Positions 8,858-16,710 of a stretch of 64,000 bases of DNA are shown piece after piece. The notes beneath the pieces were generated by a model that worked only from the letters and a program-made list of their open reading frames with translations, did no database searches and was not told the origin of the DNA. The position numbers were made by a program, and so were the translations under genes. This DNA comes from Lysinibacillus fusiformis. Lineage in GTDB: Bacteria > Bacillota > Bacilli > Bacillales_A > Planococcaceae. How positions within the stretch are numbered: position 1 is the stretch's first letter; every line of letters starts with the position of its first letter. The stretch spans positions 3,286,001 through 3,350,000 of the forward strand of contig NZ_CP041696.1 of the NCBI RefSeq assembly GCF_007362955.1. Direction: 5' to 3'.

Positions 8858-10051
8858 GTGAAAAATTCTTTCAAAGTCGTCATTGTTGGTGGGGGAACAG
8901 CTGGTATTTCTGTTGCCGCTCGCTTATTGAGAAAATCGCAAAGCCTCAACCATGAAGTGGCGATTATAGATCCAGCATCAAAGCATTATTATCAGCCGTT
9001 ATGGACGCTTGTCGGTGGAGGAGCTGCTAAAAAAGAAGATTCGGAACGTTCAATGGACTCTATTATCCCAGAAGGTGCAGAATGGATTCAACAACCTGTG
9101 CTTGAATTTAAACCTGAACAAAACGAAGTCACCCTAGGCGATCAAACATCTGTTACGTACGATTACTTAGTTGTAGCAGGCGGTATTGAAATTAACTGGG
9201 GTGCCATTAAAGGGTTAAAAGAAGCGCTTGGTACAAAATCTGTTTGCAGTAACTATTCATTTGAACATGTAGATTATACATGGGAAACGATTCGTAATTT
9301 AAAATCAGGTACAGCCTTATTTACACACCCGAATTCACCAGTAAAATGCGGTGGTGCACCACAAAAAATTATGCATATAGCTGAAGATTACTTCCGTAAA
9401 GCGGGTGTTCGTCAAAATATGAAAGTTGTATTCGGTTCAGCAAATCCAGCCATTTTCGATGTACTCAAATACCGTGAGGCGTTAGAAAAAGTAGTGGAAC
9501 GAAAACAAATCGATACACGATTCCGCCGTAACTTAATCGAAATTAAAGCGGATGAAAAAATTGCAATCTTTGATAATCTAGATACCGGTGCGAAAGAGGA
9601 AGTGAAGTATGACATGATTCACGTCACACCTTATATGAATGCACCCAAATTTATCGCGAATAGCCCATTAGCTGATCAAAATGGTTGGGTAGATGTAGAT
9701 ATGTATACATTGCAACATAAAAAATATACGAACGTGTTTGGCATTGGCGACTGTGCAAATTTACCGACATCTAAGACCGGGGCAGCCATCCGTAAGCAAG
9801 CGCCTGTCGTAGCCGAAAATGTCCTCGCTTGTATGCGCAATCAAACAATGGATAAAACGTATAACGGTTATTCATCTTGCCCAATCGTCACAGGTTACAA
9901 CAAGCTAATTTTAGCAGAGTTTGACTATACAAAAGAGCCTGCTGAATCTATGCCATTTAACCAAGCCGTTGAACGTACGAGCATGTATATGCTGAAAAAA
10001 GATTTATTACCAATCATGTACTGGGATGGCATGCTAAAAGGAACGATGTAG
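8858..10051 (+). CDS. sqr: Sulfide:quinone oxidoreductase, FAD-dependent
   Basis: A ~397-residue pyridine-nucleotide-disulfide-type flavoprotein that oxidises sulfide to sulfane sulfur and passes electrons to the quinone pool at the membrane face. The N-terminus has the FAD motif VVIVGGGTAGIS; the conserved cysteines of SQRs appear in SVCSNYSF, VKCGGAPQKIM and SSCPIVTGYNK; the FAD-contact GIGDCANLPTSKTGAA lies near residue 290. The C-terminus is amphipathic and could seat it on the membrane. I prefer GTG 8858, 4-5 nt after AAGAAGGAAG; ATG 8837 is an alternative adding 7 residues. It heads an operon with DUF1641 and a CstB-like enzyme. Confidence 0.87.
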   Translation: MKNSFKVVIVGGGTAGISVAARLLRKSQSLNHEVAIIDPASKHYYQPLWTLVGGGAAKKEDSERSMDSIIPEGAEWIQQPVLEFKPEQNEVTLGDQTSVTYDYLVVAGGIEINWGAIKGLKEALGTKSVCSNYSFEHVDYTWETIRNLKSGTALFTHPNSPVKCGGAPQKIMHIAEDYFRKAGVRQNMKVVFGSANPAIFDVLKYREALEKVVERKQIDTRFRRNLIEIKADEKIAIFDNLDTGAKEEVKYDMIHVTPYMNAPKFIANSPLADQNGWVDVDMYTLQHKKYTNVFGIGDCANLPTSKTGAAIRKQAPVVAENVLACMRNQTMDKTYNGYSSCPIVTGYNKLILAEFDYTKEPAESMPFNQAVERTSMYMLKKDLLPIMYWDGMLKGTM

Positions 10052-10067
10052 AAAGGAGGCATATGTA

Positions 10068-10607
10068 ATGGAAACGAATCCGTTACTAGAGCAACTAAAG
10101 CAGCCGGATGTTCAAGCAGCTCTCGTATCATTATTACAGCAATTGCCGACCTATGAAAAAAACTTACAAGCAATCGGCAATATAGTAAGTTTTGGACAAG
10201 CGGTATTACAAGATCAGCAAGCCATTCAAAAATACGACGAACTTGTACGAAGCTATAACTTAAATCTTGAAACAGTGGAAGCATTAGTTGGCTTACTAGA
10301 AAAATTGCCGAAACTTTTACAAATGATCAATCAGTTAGAAAACGTGCTCGATTTTGCAACAGCTGTATTAGCGGATCAACAAACAATCGATTATGCAACA
10401 GCAAGTATCCAATCCTACGCAGAACCTGTTGTAGAAAAAGGAAAACAAGGCTTATCGCTAGTAAAAGAAATTCAACAACAAGCAGAAGCAACAACAGAAC
10501 CAGTAAAACTCTTTACCATTATGAAATGGTTAAAAGAACCGAGTGTTCAACAGTCACTGAAATATGTGCAAGCAACACTACAGGTTTTAAATAAACAATC
10601 AAATTAA
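10068..10607 (+). CDS. DUF1641 family protein
   Basis: A 179-residue, almost entirely helical protein with no membrane segments, rich in Gln and Leu. Its sequence fits the DUF1641 family (B. subtilis YrhD type), which occurs next to SQR or formate dehydrogenase genes. It lies 16 nt after sqr and 14 nt before the dioxygenase gene, each with an AGGAGG-type RBS (GAAAGGAGGC, AAAGGAGAG), so it is part of the same transcript. A partner or electron-transfer scaffold role with SQR is inferred from the neighbourhood only. Confidence 0.75.
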   Translation: METNPLLEQLKQPDVQAALVSLLQQLPTYEKNLQAIGNIVSFGQAVLQDQQAIQKYDELVRSYNLNLETVEALVGLLEKLPKLLQMINQLENVLDFATAVLADQQTIDYATASIQSYAEPVVEKGKQGLSLVKEIQQQAEATTEPVKLFTIMKWLKEPSVQQSLKYVQATLQVLNKQSN

Positions 10608-10621
10608 AAGGAGAGAATTTT

Positions 10622-12016
10622 ATGTTATTACGTTATTTCTATGATGAAAAATTAGCACACGCTTCTTACCTGGTAGGTTGTCAACGAAAAGGCGAGGCAG
10701 TGATTGTTGACCCAATGCGCAACATTGAGCCATACATCCAAGTAGCAGAAAAAGAAAATATGAAAATTGTTGGGGCATTAGAAACGCACATCCATGCCGA
10801 TTTTGTAGCAGGTTCTCGTGAATTAGCCGATCGTTTCGGTGCAACAATGTATATTTCAGATGAAGGCGATGAAAACTGGAAATATCAAAATTTAGAAGGC
10901 ATTAACCATGTGTTATTAAATGATGGTGACAAATTTGAACTTGGTAAGCTTACTTTTGAAGTAATGCATACACCAGGTCATACGCCAGAATCGATTTCAT
11001 TCCTGTTAACAGATGGAGCAGCGGCAGACAAACCAATGGGCTTCTTTACAGGTGACTTCGTGTTTGCTGGGGATATTGGTCGACCAGACTTACTTGAAAA
11101 AGCAGCAGGTATTCAAGGTACAGCTGATGCAGGAGCAAAAGTGATGTATACATCTGTGGAGCGCTTTAAGCAATTACCGGACTATTTACAAGTATGGCCA
11201 GCACATGGAGCAGGTAGTGCGTGTGGGAAAGCGCTTGGTGCAGTACCTTCTACAACAGTTGGCTATGAAAAACAATTCAACTGGGCAATGCAATTTGACA
11301 ACGAGCCAGACTTCGTGAAAGCATTATTAGATGGTCAACCAGAACCACCTTATTACTTTGCAGTGATGAAATCAGTCAATAAAATTGGTATTGAGTTAAT
11401 TAAAAATTTACCAGAGTCAAAAGTTATTACTTCTGTTGAAGAAATTGAAGGATTGATTGCAGCAGGGCGGCAAGTAGTAGATACACGTGATGCACAAAGC
11501 TTCTCACAAGGACATATTAAGGGAACGATGAACGTGCCATTTAATAACTCATTCACAAACTGGATGGGCTGGATTGTTAACTACAAGGAACCTTTATATT
11601 TACTAGTTGATCCTGCTCAGATGAATGACATGCTGATCGCACTTCGTTCAATCGGTATTGACCAAGTACTAGGTTATGCAGATGTAGAAGCGATGATTGA
11701 GCAAGCGAATGTACTAGATTCATATGAAAATGTTACACCTTCAGAGGCAAAAGCGATGATGGACGCAGAAGATGTAGCTGTATTAGATGTGCGTAATCTG
11801 ACAGAATATAATGAAGGGCATATTGAAGGTGCACAGCACATTATGGTTGGTACATTAAAAAATCGTTTAGATGAAGTGCCAAATAAAAAACTCATTGTTC
11901 AATGTCAAGCAGGTGGTCGTTCTGCTATTGCAGCCAGCATATTAAAAACAAATGGCTTCCACAATTTAGTCAATATGACTGGCGGCTACGGTCAATGGGT
12001 GATAGAAGTAAAATAG
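10622..12016 (+). CDS. CstB-like persulfide dioxygenase-rhodanese fusion
   Basis: A 464-residue, three-domain enzyme. Residues ~1-260 are an ETHE1-like metallo-beta-lactamase dioxygenase (THIHADF, MHTPGHTPES, TGDFVFAGDIGRPDL, WPAHGAGSACGK). Residues ~265-350 are a rhodanese fold with no active-site cysteine. Residues ~365-464 are a complete rhodanese with the active loop VQCQAGGRS. This order matches the CstB of the staphylococcal cst operon, which oxidises persulfides made by SQR and passes sulfur to thiosulfate. It follows sqr and DUF1641 and is followed by a strong hairpin. The persulfide source could also be a low-molecular-weight thiol such as bacillithiol. Confidence 0.85.
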   Translation: MLLRYFYDEKLAHASYLVGCQRKGEAVIVDPMRNIEPYIQVAEKENMKIVGALETHIHADFVAGSRELADRFGATMYISDEGDENWKYQNLEGINHVLLNDGDKFELGKLTFEVMHTPGHTPESISFLLTDGAAADKPMGFFTGDFVFAGDIGRPDLLEKAAGIQGTADAGAKVMYTSVERFKQLPDYLQVWPAHGAGSACGKALGAVPSTTVGYEKQFNWAMQFDNEPDFVKALLDGQPEPPYYFAVMKSVNKIGIELIKNLPESKVITSVEEIEGLIAAGRQVVDTRDAQSFSQGHIKGTMNVPFNNSFTNWMGWIVNYKEPLYLLVDPAQMNDMLIALRSIGIDQVLGYADVEAMIEQANVLDSYENVTPSEAKAMMDAEDVAVLDVRNLTEYNEGHIEGAQHIMVGTLKNRLDEVPNKKLIVQCQAGGRSAIAASILKTNGFHNLVNMTGGYGQWVIEVK

Positions 12017-12027
12017 TTAATCATTAT

Positions 12028-12060
12028 AAAGAGTGCCTTCTAATGTGAGGCACTCTTTTG
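12028..12060 (+). terminator. Hairpin/attenuator between the dioxygenase and the downstream rhodanese-sensor genes
   Basis: AAAGAGTGCCT (12028-12038) pairs perfectly with 12048-12058, followed by TTTTG and immediately by the GGAGG of the next gene. The short T-run suggests partial termination, lowering expression of the downstream two-component genes. Confidence 0.65.
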
Positions 12061-12068
12061 GAGGTTTT

Positions 12069-12434
12069 ATGAAAATTTTACTAATCGGTGTAGTGAGCAT
12101 TGTCTTAGCGCGTACTTTTTATATCCGTCTTGTCCCTGTCAAACAGGTGAAAGCCATTCCGTATCGCCAAGTAGATGAAGCATATCAAATACTTGATGTG
12201 CGTGATTACAATACAGCAGGCTGTTTAGTTTATAATAGTAAGCATATCCCGTACGGCTACTTGCCAAGTTTTTATATAGAAATCGAAAATCGCCCCATCC
12301 ATCTGCTTGTAGAAAGTCAAATAGATTTAAACATGGCTAGCCGTTTTTTACGGAAAAAAGGGTATAGTGTAAATAGTTATACGATGATGAAAAAAACGTG
12401 TAAAGTAAAAGGGTTGATTTATAAGGAGGCGTAA
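12069..12434 (+). CDS. Membrane-anchored rhodanese-like protein lacking the active cysteine
   Basis: A 121-residue protein with one N-terminal membrane segment (LLIGVVSIVLARTFYI) and a rhodanese-like domain: ILDVRDYN, HIPYGYLPSFY, then IHLLVESQIDLNMASRFLR where an active rhodanese would carry Cys in the loop. The catalytic Cys is replaced by Ser, so transfer of sulfur is unlikely; a binding or sensing role next to the kinase is possible. ATG 12069 follows TTTGGAGG; a longer frame from 12033 would run through the hairpin and is rejected. It is separated by 3 nt from the sensor kinase. Confidence 0.7.
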   Translation: MKILLIGVVSIVLARTFYIRLVPVKQVKAIPYRQVDEAYQILDVRDYNTAGCLVYNSKHIPYGYLPSFYIEIENRPIHLLVESQIDLNMASRFLRKKGYSVNSYTMMKKTCKVKGLIYKEA

Positions 12435-12437
12435 AGT

Positions 12438-13472
12438 ATGCAATCCCGCCTACAAAATGAATATTTTCAGCAAATTTATGAGCATATTCAAGATGGCATT
12501 ATCATTATGAAGGAAAGCAGGGAAATCATTATGATGAACCCTGCTGCACAACACTTGACGGATTGGGAGAATGGTGATTTTGTGCCGTACTGCTCCTATT
12601 GTATGACCCGAAAAAAGGAACAAGGCGAACCTACTTGTTATTTGATTGCGAACAACGAAGTGCCTTCATTTTTATCCGAAATGCCAACATATCATGGTAG
12701 AAAAATTGATGTCGAAATGAGCACAGCCGCTATTTATGCCAATGAAAATACAGGGGAAACAGAATATTTGCTTGTCTTACGTGATCAAGAAACTTTTAAA
12801 AAAGCACAAGAGGCGGCCATCAATAAAAAAATGATTCGAGCATTAATTGAGGCAAAAGAATCGGAACATAAACGGTTAGCGCAAGAACTACATGATGGTG
12901 TCGGACAATCATTATTTTCTGTATCTGTTGCGATGCAAGCGATTGAATCATTTGTTCAAGATAATGCGCAGTTGAATGAGTATATTTCTGAGGTACGTGT
13001 GGAACTGCAAAAGGTAATGAAAGACATTAACGCGTACTCTCATCAATTGCGACCGCACAGTTTAGACCAATTAGGATTAGAGCCAACAATTCAAGCGACA
13101 ATAGATGCGATTAAAAAAAATAGACCGGATTTGGATATTCAATTAACGACACGTGGTCTTGACCGATGTGACCCAGCAGTGGAGATTAACTTGTATCGTA
13201 TCACACAAGAAGCGTTGCATAATATTATTAAATATGCAAAAGCAACCCAAGTGCATATCCATATTAAAAAGGACAACACGCATATTTATATGACCATTCA
13301 AGATAACGGGGTTGGCTTTGAGCGAGAGAAGGTTCAAAATGCGGGGCTTGGTCTAAAGCATATGGAAGAACGGGTCGATCAGTTGGGCGGTACTTGTACA
13401 ATCATGTCAAAATTAGGACAAGGTACATGTATTGATATTGTCATTCCGAGATGGAGGCCGCAACATGATTAA
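12438..13472 (+). CDS. NreB-like sensor histidine kinase, three-cysteine variant
   Basis: A 344-residue soluble kinase. Residues ~8-120 look like a PAS domain; a HisKA_3 dimerisation domain carries the phospho-acceptor His152 in LAQELHDGVGQS; the HATPase domain has QEALHNIIKYAKA and DNGVGFEREK. In the PAS domain the cysteines are C52-X2-C55-X11-C67, the exact spacing of the first three ligands of the oxygen-labile Fe-S cluster of staphylococcal NreB, but the fourth position (residue 70) is Ile. There are no membrane segments. It overlaps its response regulator by 8 nt. It may sense O2, redox or sulfane sulfur; which one cannot be told. Confidence 0.82.
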   Translation: MQSRLQNEYFQQIYEHIQDGIIIMKESREIIMMNPAAQHLTDWENGDFVPYCSYCMTRKKEQGEPTCYLIANNEVPSFLSEMPTYHGRKIDVEMSTAAIYANENTGETEYLLVLRDQETFKKAQEAAINKKMIRALIEAKESEHKRLAQELHDGVGQSLFSVSVAMQAIESFVQDNAQLNEYISEVRVELQKVMKDINAYSHQLRPHSLDQLGLEPTIQATIDAIKKNRPDLDIQLTTRGLDRCDPAVEINLYRITQEALHNIIKYAKATQVHIHIKKDNTHIYMTIQDNGVGFEREKVQNAGLGLKHMEERVDQLGGTCTIMSKLGQGTCIDIVIPRWRPQHD

Positions 13473-14100
13473 AATATTGCTCGTCGATGACCATGTTTTA
13501 ATACGAAAGGGCATTGCGCTTCTTTTAGGGAATTATCCAGATATTACAGTTGTAGGAGAGGCAAGTGACGGGGAAGAGGCCATTCAGCTTGCCTACCAAA
13601 CAGCGCCGAATGTGATTTTAATGGATATTTCTATTCCAAATGGTTTAGATGGTTTTACTGCTACGAAGGAAATTAAAAAAAATTTACCTGAAATGAAAGT
13701 CATTATGCTGACGATGCATAACGAAATAGCCTATATTCAACAGGCAATGGAAGTTGGTGCGAATGGCTATATATTAAAAAATAGCCAAGGTGGCGAAATG
13801 TATGAAGCAATTCAAAGTGTGTATACAGGACGCCGTTACTATGAGGTCGGATTGCCACAAGAACAAATCGAAAAATTATTTAAGAAAAAAGGGAAAAACA
13901 ACCCGGATATATTATCAACACGTGAACAAGAAATTGTTCGATTAACGATTTTAGGGTTTACGAATATGCAAATTGCAGAAAAGCTATTTATTAGTGCTAA
14001 AACGGTAGAAAATCATAAAGCCAATATTATGCAAAAGCTACATTTAAAAAGCAAGGCAGAACTCATTCAATATGGCATTACGAATAAGTACATTACGTAG
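13465..14100 (+). CDS. NarL/NreC family response regulator
   Basis: A 211-residue regulator: receiver domain with acidic pocket D8/D9, phospho-acceptor Asp54 (ILMDISIP) and Lys in ILKNS, then a LuxR-type helix-turn-helix (LSTREQEIVRLTILGFTNMQ, IAEKLFISAKTVENH). ATG 13465 follows GATGGAGG and lies inside the kinase gene end. The best candidates for its binding sites are three TAGGGG-N4-CCCCTA palindromes at 8732, 8765 and 14400, which resemble the GC-rich palindrome reported for NreC. It probably activates cydDC, sqr and TSUP-cydABS. Confidence 0.85.
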   Translation: MIKILLVDDHVLIRKGIALLLGNYPDITVVGEASDGEEAIQLAYQTAPNVILMDISIPNGLDGFTATKEIKKNLPEMKVIMLTMHNEIAYIQQAMEVGANGYILKNSQGGEMYEAIQSVYTGRRYYEVGLPQEQIEKLFKKKGKNNPDILSTREQEIVRLTILGFTNMQIAEKLFISAKTVENHKANIMQKLHLKSKAELIQYGITNKYIT

Positions 14101-14120
14101 TATGCGAGGGCTGTCTAATA

Positions 14121-14157
14121 AAATCTGCTCATCCTTAAAATAGGTGGGCAGATTTTT
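14121..14157 (+). terminator. Terminator of the sqr/two-component operon
   Basis: AAATCTGCTC pairs with GGGCAGATTT (one G-U) and is followed by TTTTTT. Confidence 0.75.
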
Positions 14158-14254
14158 TGATATTTTTATATTGGTTAGTGGTTTTAAAAGAATTTTTCAG
14201 ACCGTCTTTTTGCATAGATTAGCCTCTTCACCATCCATTCTTACCCTTGTCTTG

Positions 14255-14285
14255 AGCGATAAAGCAATCGGCTTTATCGCTTTTT
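14255..14285 (+). terminator. Second Rho-independent terminator
   Basis: AGCGATAAAGC (14255-14265) pairs perfectly with 14271-14281 around a 5-nt loop, followed by TTTTT. It insulates the next operon from readthrough. Confidence 0.8.
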
Positions 14286-14394
14286 ACATACTAGATACTT
14301 AGGGAAAGAATAGAAACTTGTTCATCATCATCCTCCCAATAGTTTTCCTCATATCATTGATTTTCCGAACACACAAATCCGCCTTTTTCTCCGG

Positions 14395-14420
14395 AAGTAT
14401 AGGGGCTTACCCCTATACTT
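14395..14420 (+). promoter_or_regulatory. NreC-like palindrome upstream of the TSUP-cyd operon
   Basis: A perfect 11-bp inverted repeat (AAGTATAGGGG / CCCCTATACTT) with spacer CTTA, centred at 14407.5. The -10-like TATACT starts at 14439, again 31.5 bp away, and no -35 consensus is present. Confidence 0.75.
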
Positions 14421-14477
14421 TAGAAACAACGCACTCTCTATACTTAAAGTAAATAAGGTAGAAGGAAGGTGTGTACG

Positions 14478-15254
14478 ATGGATTTTACATTCATCGTCGT
14501 CATATTTTTAATTGGTTTTATTGGATCATTCGTATCAGGGATGGTAGGTGTTGGAGGATCCATCATTAAATACCCAATGCTCTTGTATATTCCTCCGTTA
14601 TTTGGGTTAGCAGCCTTCACCGCACATGAAGTATCTGGTATTAGTGCCGTTCAAGTATTTTTTGCATCGATTGCAGGTGTATGGGCATATCGAAAAAGCG
14701 GCTATTTAAACAAAACACTTATTCTTTATATGGGTACGGCTATTTTAGTAGGTAGCTTCATCGGTAGCTTTGGTTCCAGCATGTTATCAGAAGCGGCAGT
14801 GAATATTGTATACGGTGTTTTAGCCTTGATTGCAGCTGTGATGATGTTTATTCCTAAAAAGCAAATTGACGATAAGCCGTTAGATCAAATTACATTTAGT
14901 AAACCACTAGCAGCGAGCCTGGCGTTTATCGTTGGGATTGGTTCGGGGGTTGTTGGAGCAGCAGGTGGCTTTTTATTAGTACCAATTTTACTCGTTGTAT
15001 TGAAAATCCCAACACGTATGACGATTGCAACGAGCTTAGCAATTACGTTTATTTCATCGATTGGTGGAACAGTCGGCAAAATTATGACAGGGCAAATCGA
15101 CTATGGACCAGCAGCGGTAATGATTGTGGCAAGTATACTTGCGGCTCCACTTGGCGCAAAAATCGGCGGCAAGCTCAATACAAAAGCACTACAAACTATT
15201 TTAGCACTATTAATTTTAGGTACAGCCATTAAAACATGGTTAGATATTTTATAA
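14478..15254 (+). CDS. TSUP (TauE/SafE) family sulfite exporter
   Basis: A 258-residue membrane protein with about eight hydrophobic segments in two repeats, each with the TSUP glycine/proline-rich motif ([17 protein letters not shown] in the first, [16 protein letters not shown] in the second). TSUP proteins export sulfite, sulfonates or thiosulfate. Placed beside SQR and a persulfide dioxygenase, it most likely removes sulfite or thiosulfate made during sulfide oxidation. ATG 14478 sits 8 nt after GAAGGAAGG; GTG 14469 overlaps the RBS and is rejected. It is the first gene of the cydABS transcript. Confidence 0.82.
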   Translation: MDFTFIVVIFLIGFIGSFVSGMVGVGGSIIKYPMLLYIPPLFGLAAFTAHEVSGISAVQVFFASIAGVWAYRKSGYLNKTLILYMGTAILVGSFIGSFGSSMLSEAAVNIVYGVLALIAAVMMFIPKKQIDDKPLDQITFSKPLAASLAFIVGIGSGVVGAAGGFLLVPILLVVLKIPTRMTIATSLAITFISSIGGTVGKIMTGQIDYGPAAVMIVASILAAPLGAKIGGKLNTKALQTILALLILGTAIKTWLDIL

Positions 15255-15267
15255 GAGGTGATTGGTT

Positions 15268-15357
15268 ATGGAAAAATCGAAAGGATTTATGATTACGAGC
15301 TTCACCATTTCAGCTGTTTTTCTAGTAGCAGTGATTACAACAATATTTGGAGTTTAG
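15268..15357 (+). CDS. 29-residue single-pass membrane peptide ahead of cydA
   Basis: ATG GAA AAA TCG AAA begins a 29-residue peptide with an N-terminal charged MEKSKG followed by a hydrophobic helix (FTISAVFLVAVITTIFGV) and TAG at 15355. AGAGGTG lies about 8 nt upstream. It is tucked between TSUP (13 nt) and cydA (12 nt). Its length and layout match the 29-residue E. coli bd-I accessory subunit CydH/YnhF, but sequence identity at this size proves nothing. It may be an extra bd-oxidase subunit. Confidence 0.6.
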   Translation: MEKSKGFMITSFTISAVFLVAVITTIFGV

Positions 15358-15369
15358 GAGTGAGTCCAG

Positions 15370-16710
15370 ATGGAAGAGGCAACTGTCTTTTGGAGTAGGG
15401 CATTAACCGAATTAACGTTATCTTTCCATATTATTTTTGCAACACTCGGTGTGGGTGTGCCGTTAATGATTTTAATTGCTCAATATGTAGGCTATAAGAA
15501 AAATGATATGCACTACACGATGATGGCAAGACGTTGGGCGCGTGGCTTTACGATTACAGTCGCAGTCGGTGTCGTAACAGGTACAGTCATCGGCTTACAG
15601 CTATCGTTACTGTGGCCAGAGTTTATGGAATTAGCAGGGCAAGTTATTGCACTACCGCTATTCATGGAAACATTCGCATTCTTCTTTGAGGCGATTTTCT
15701 TAGGAATCTATTTATACACATGGGATCGATTTAAGAATCCAAAAAATCATATATTATTGCTCATTCCTGTAGCAATAGGGGCATCAATGTCAGCCGTTTT
15801 TATTACGATTGTCAATGCCTTTATGAATGCACCGCAAGGGTTTGATATCGTCGATGGCGAGCTCATCAATATTCAACCAATTTTAGCGATGTTTACACCG
15901 GCCATGCCGACAAAAATCGGGCATGTACTAGTAACAAGTTATATGACGGTCGCATTTATTTTAGCGGCGATTGCAGCGTATAAGCTATTGCGCGGCGAAA
16001 ACCATATGTATCACAAAAAAGCATTATTTATGATGATGAAATTAGGTGTTATTTTCTCTATTGCTTCTGCATTAGTTGGTGACTTTTCAGCAAAATACTT
16101 AGCTGAATATCAGCCTGACAAGCTAGCCGCAGCAGAGTGGCATTTTGAAACAGAAGAAGGGGCAGATTTAATCTTCTTTGGTGTACTAGATGAAGGGGAA
16201 ATCAAGTATGAAATCCGCATTCCTAAAATGTTAAGCTTTTTAGCTAGTAATGATTTCAATGCACAAGTGATTGGCTTAGATCAATATCCAGAAGACGAAC
16301 ATCCACCACTCATTATCCACTATTTCTTTGATATCATGGTAGCGATCGGTATGATGATGATTTTCCTTTCAGTTGCTTATATAGTAGGGAAATGGAGAAA
16401 GTGGCAGTGGGTTGAATCGAAATGGTTCCGAGTGCTGATTGTTTTAAGTGGTCCATTATCACTTGTAGCGATTGAAGCAGGTTGGTGGTTAGCGGAATTA
16501 GGACGACAACCATGGATATTATATGGCATTATGCGAACAGAAGACGGCGCGACAAGTGCTACCGGCGTAGAATATTTATTTATCGCCTTTGCGATTGTTT
16601 ACTTTGTGTTGGCAATCGGTAGTTTAGTCGTATTACATCGCATGTTTAAAAACAACCCGGTTGAAAAAGAATTAGCAGCACGACAAGGCGGTGATTCTGT
16701 ATGGCATTAG
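15370..16710 (+). CDS. cydA: Cytochrome bd-type quinol oxidase subunit I
   Basis: A 446-residue membrane subunit carrying the haems and the quinol site. The haem-ligand His20 is in LTLSFHIIFATLGVG; a second conserved His is in TKIGHVLVTSYM; the proton/haem Glu region is METFAFFFEAIFLGIYLY; the hallmark EAGWWLAELGRQPW is near residue 375. At 446 residues with a short Q-loop it belongs to the short-loop group common in Firmicutes. RBS GGAGTGAG precedes ATG 15370. bd oxidases resist sulfide poisoning, which fits the neighbouring sulfide-oxidation genes. Confidence 0.92.
   Translation: MEEATVFWSRALTELTLSFHIIFATLGVGVPLMILIAQYVGYKKNDMHYTMMARRWARGFTITVAVGVVTGTVIGLQLSLLWPEFMELAGQVIALPLFMETFAFFFEAIFLGIYLYTWDRFKNPKNHILLLIPVAIGASMSAVFITIVNAFMNAPQGFDIVDGELINIQPILAMFTPAMPTKIGHVLVTSYMTVAFILAAIAAYKLLRGENHMYHKKALFMMMKLGVIFSIASALVGDFSAKYLAEYQPDKLAAAEWHFETEEGADLIFFGVLDEGEIKYEIRIPKMLSFLASNDFNAQVIGLDQYPEDEHPPLIIHYFFDIMVAIGMMMIFLSVAYIVGKWRKWQWVESKWFRVLIVLSGPLSLVAIEAGWWLAELGRQPWILYGIMRTEDGATSATGVEYLFIAFAIVYFVLAIGSLVVLHRMFKNNPVEKELAARQGGDSVWH

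Larger units (their letters stand above)
14158..14477. other. Intergenic region upstream of the TSUP-cydABS operon
   Basis: Contains a second terminator (14255-14285), the palindrome at 14395-14420 and a -10-like TATACT at 14439-14444. No gene is seen. The first 90 bases are AT-rich and hold nothing recognisable. Confidence 0.6.

Noticed and set aside
13152-13336. Leftward frames inside the kinase, pilus, transketolase and other long genes
   Set aside because: They are codon-bias shadows of well-supported genes on the other strand and lack RBSs.
8732-14420. CsoR/CstR operators
   Set aside because: These repressors, common with sqr and cstB genes, bind sites of the form TACCC...GGGTA. Here the arms are reversed (TAGGGG...CCCCTA), the sites sit at activator positions, and no CsoR-family gene is present in the window.
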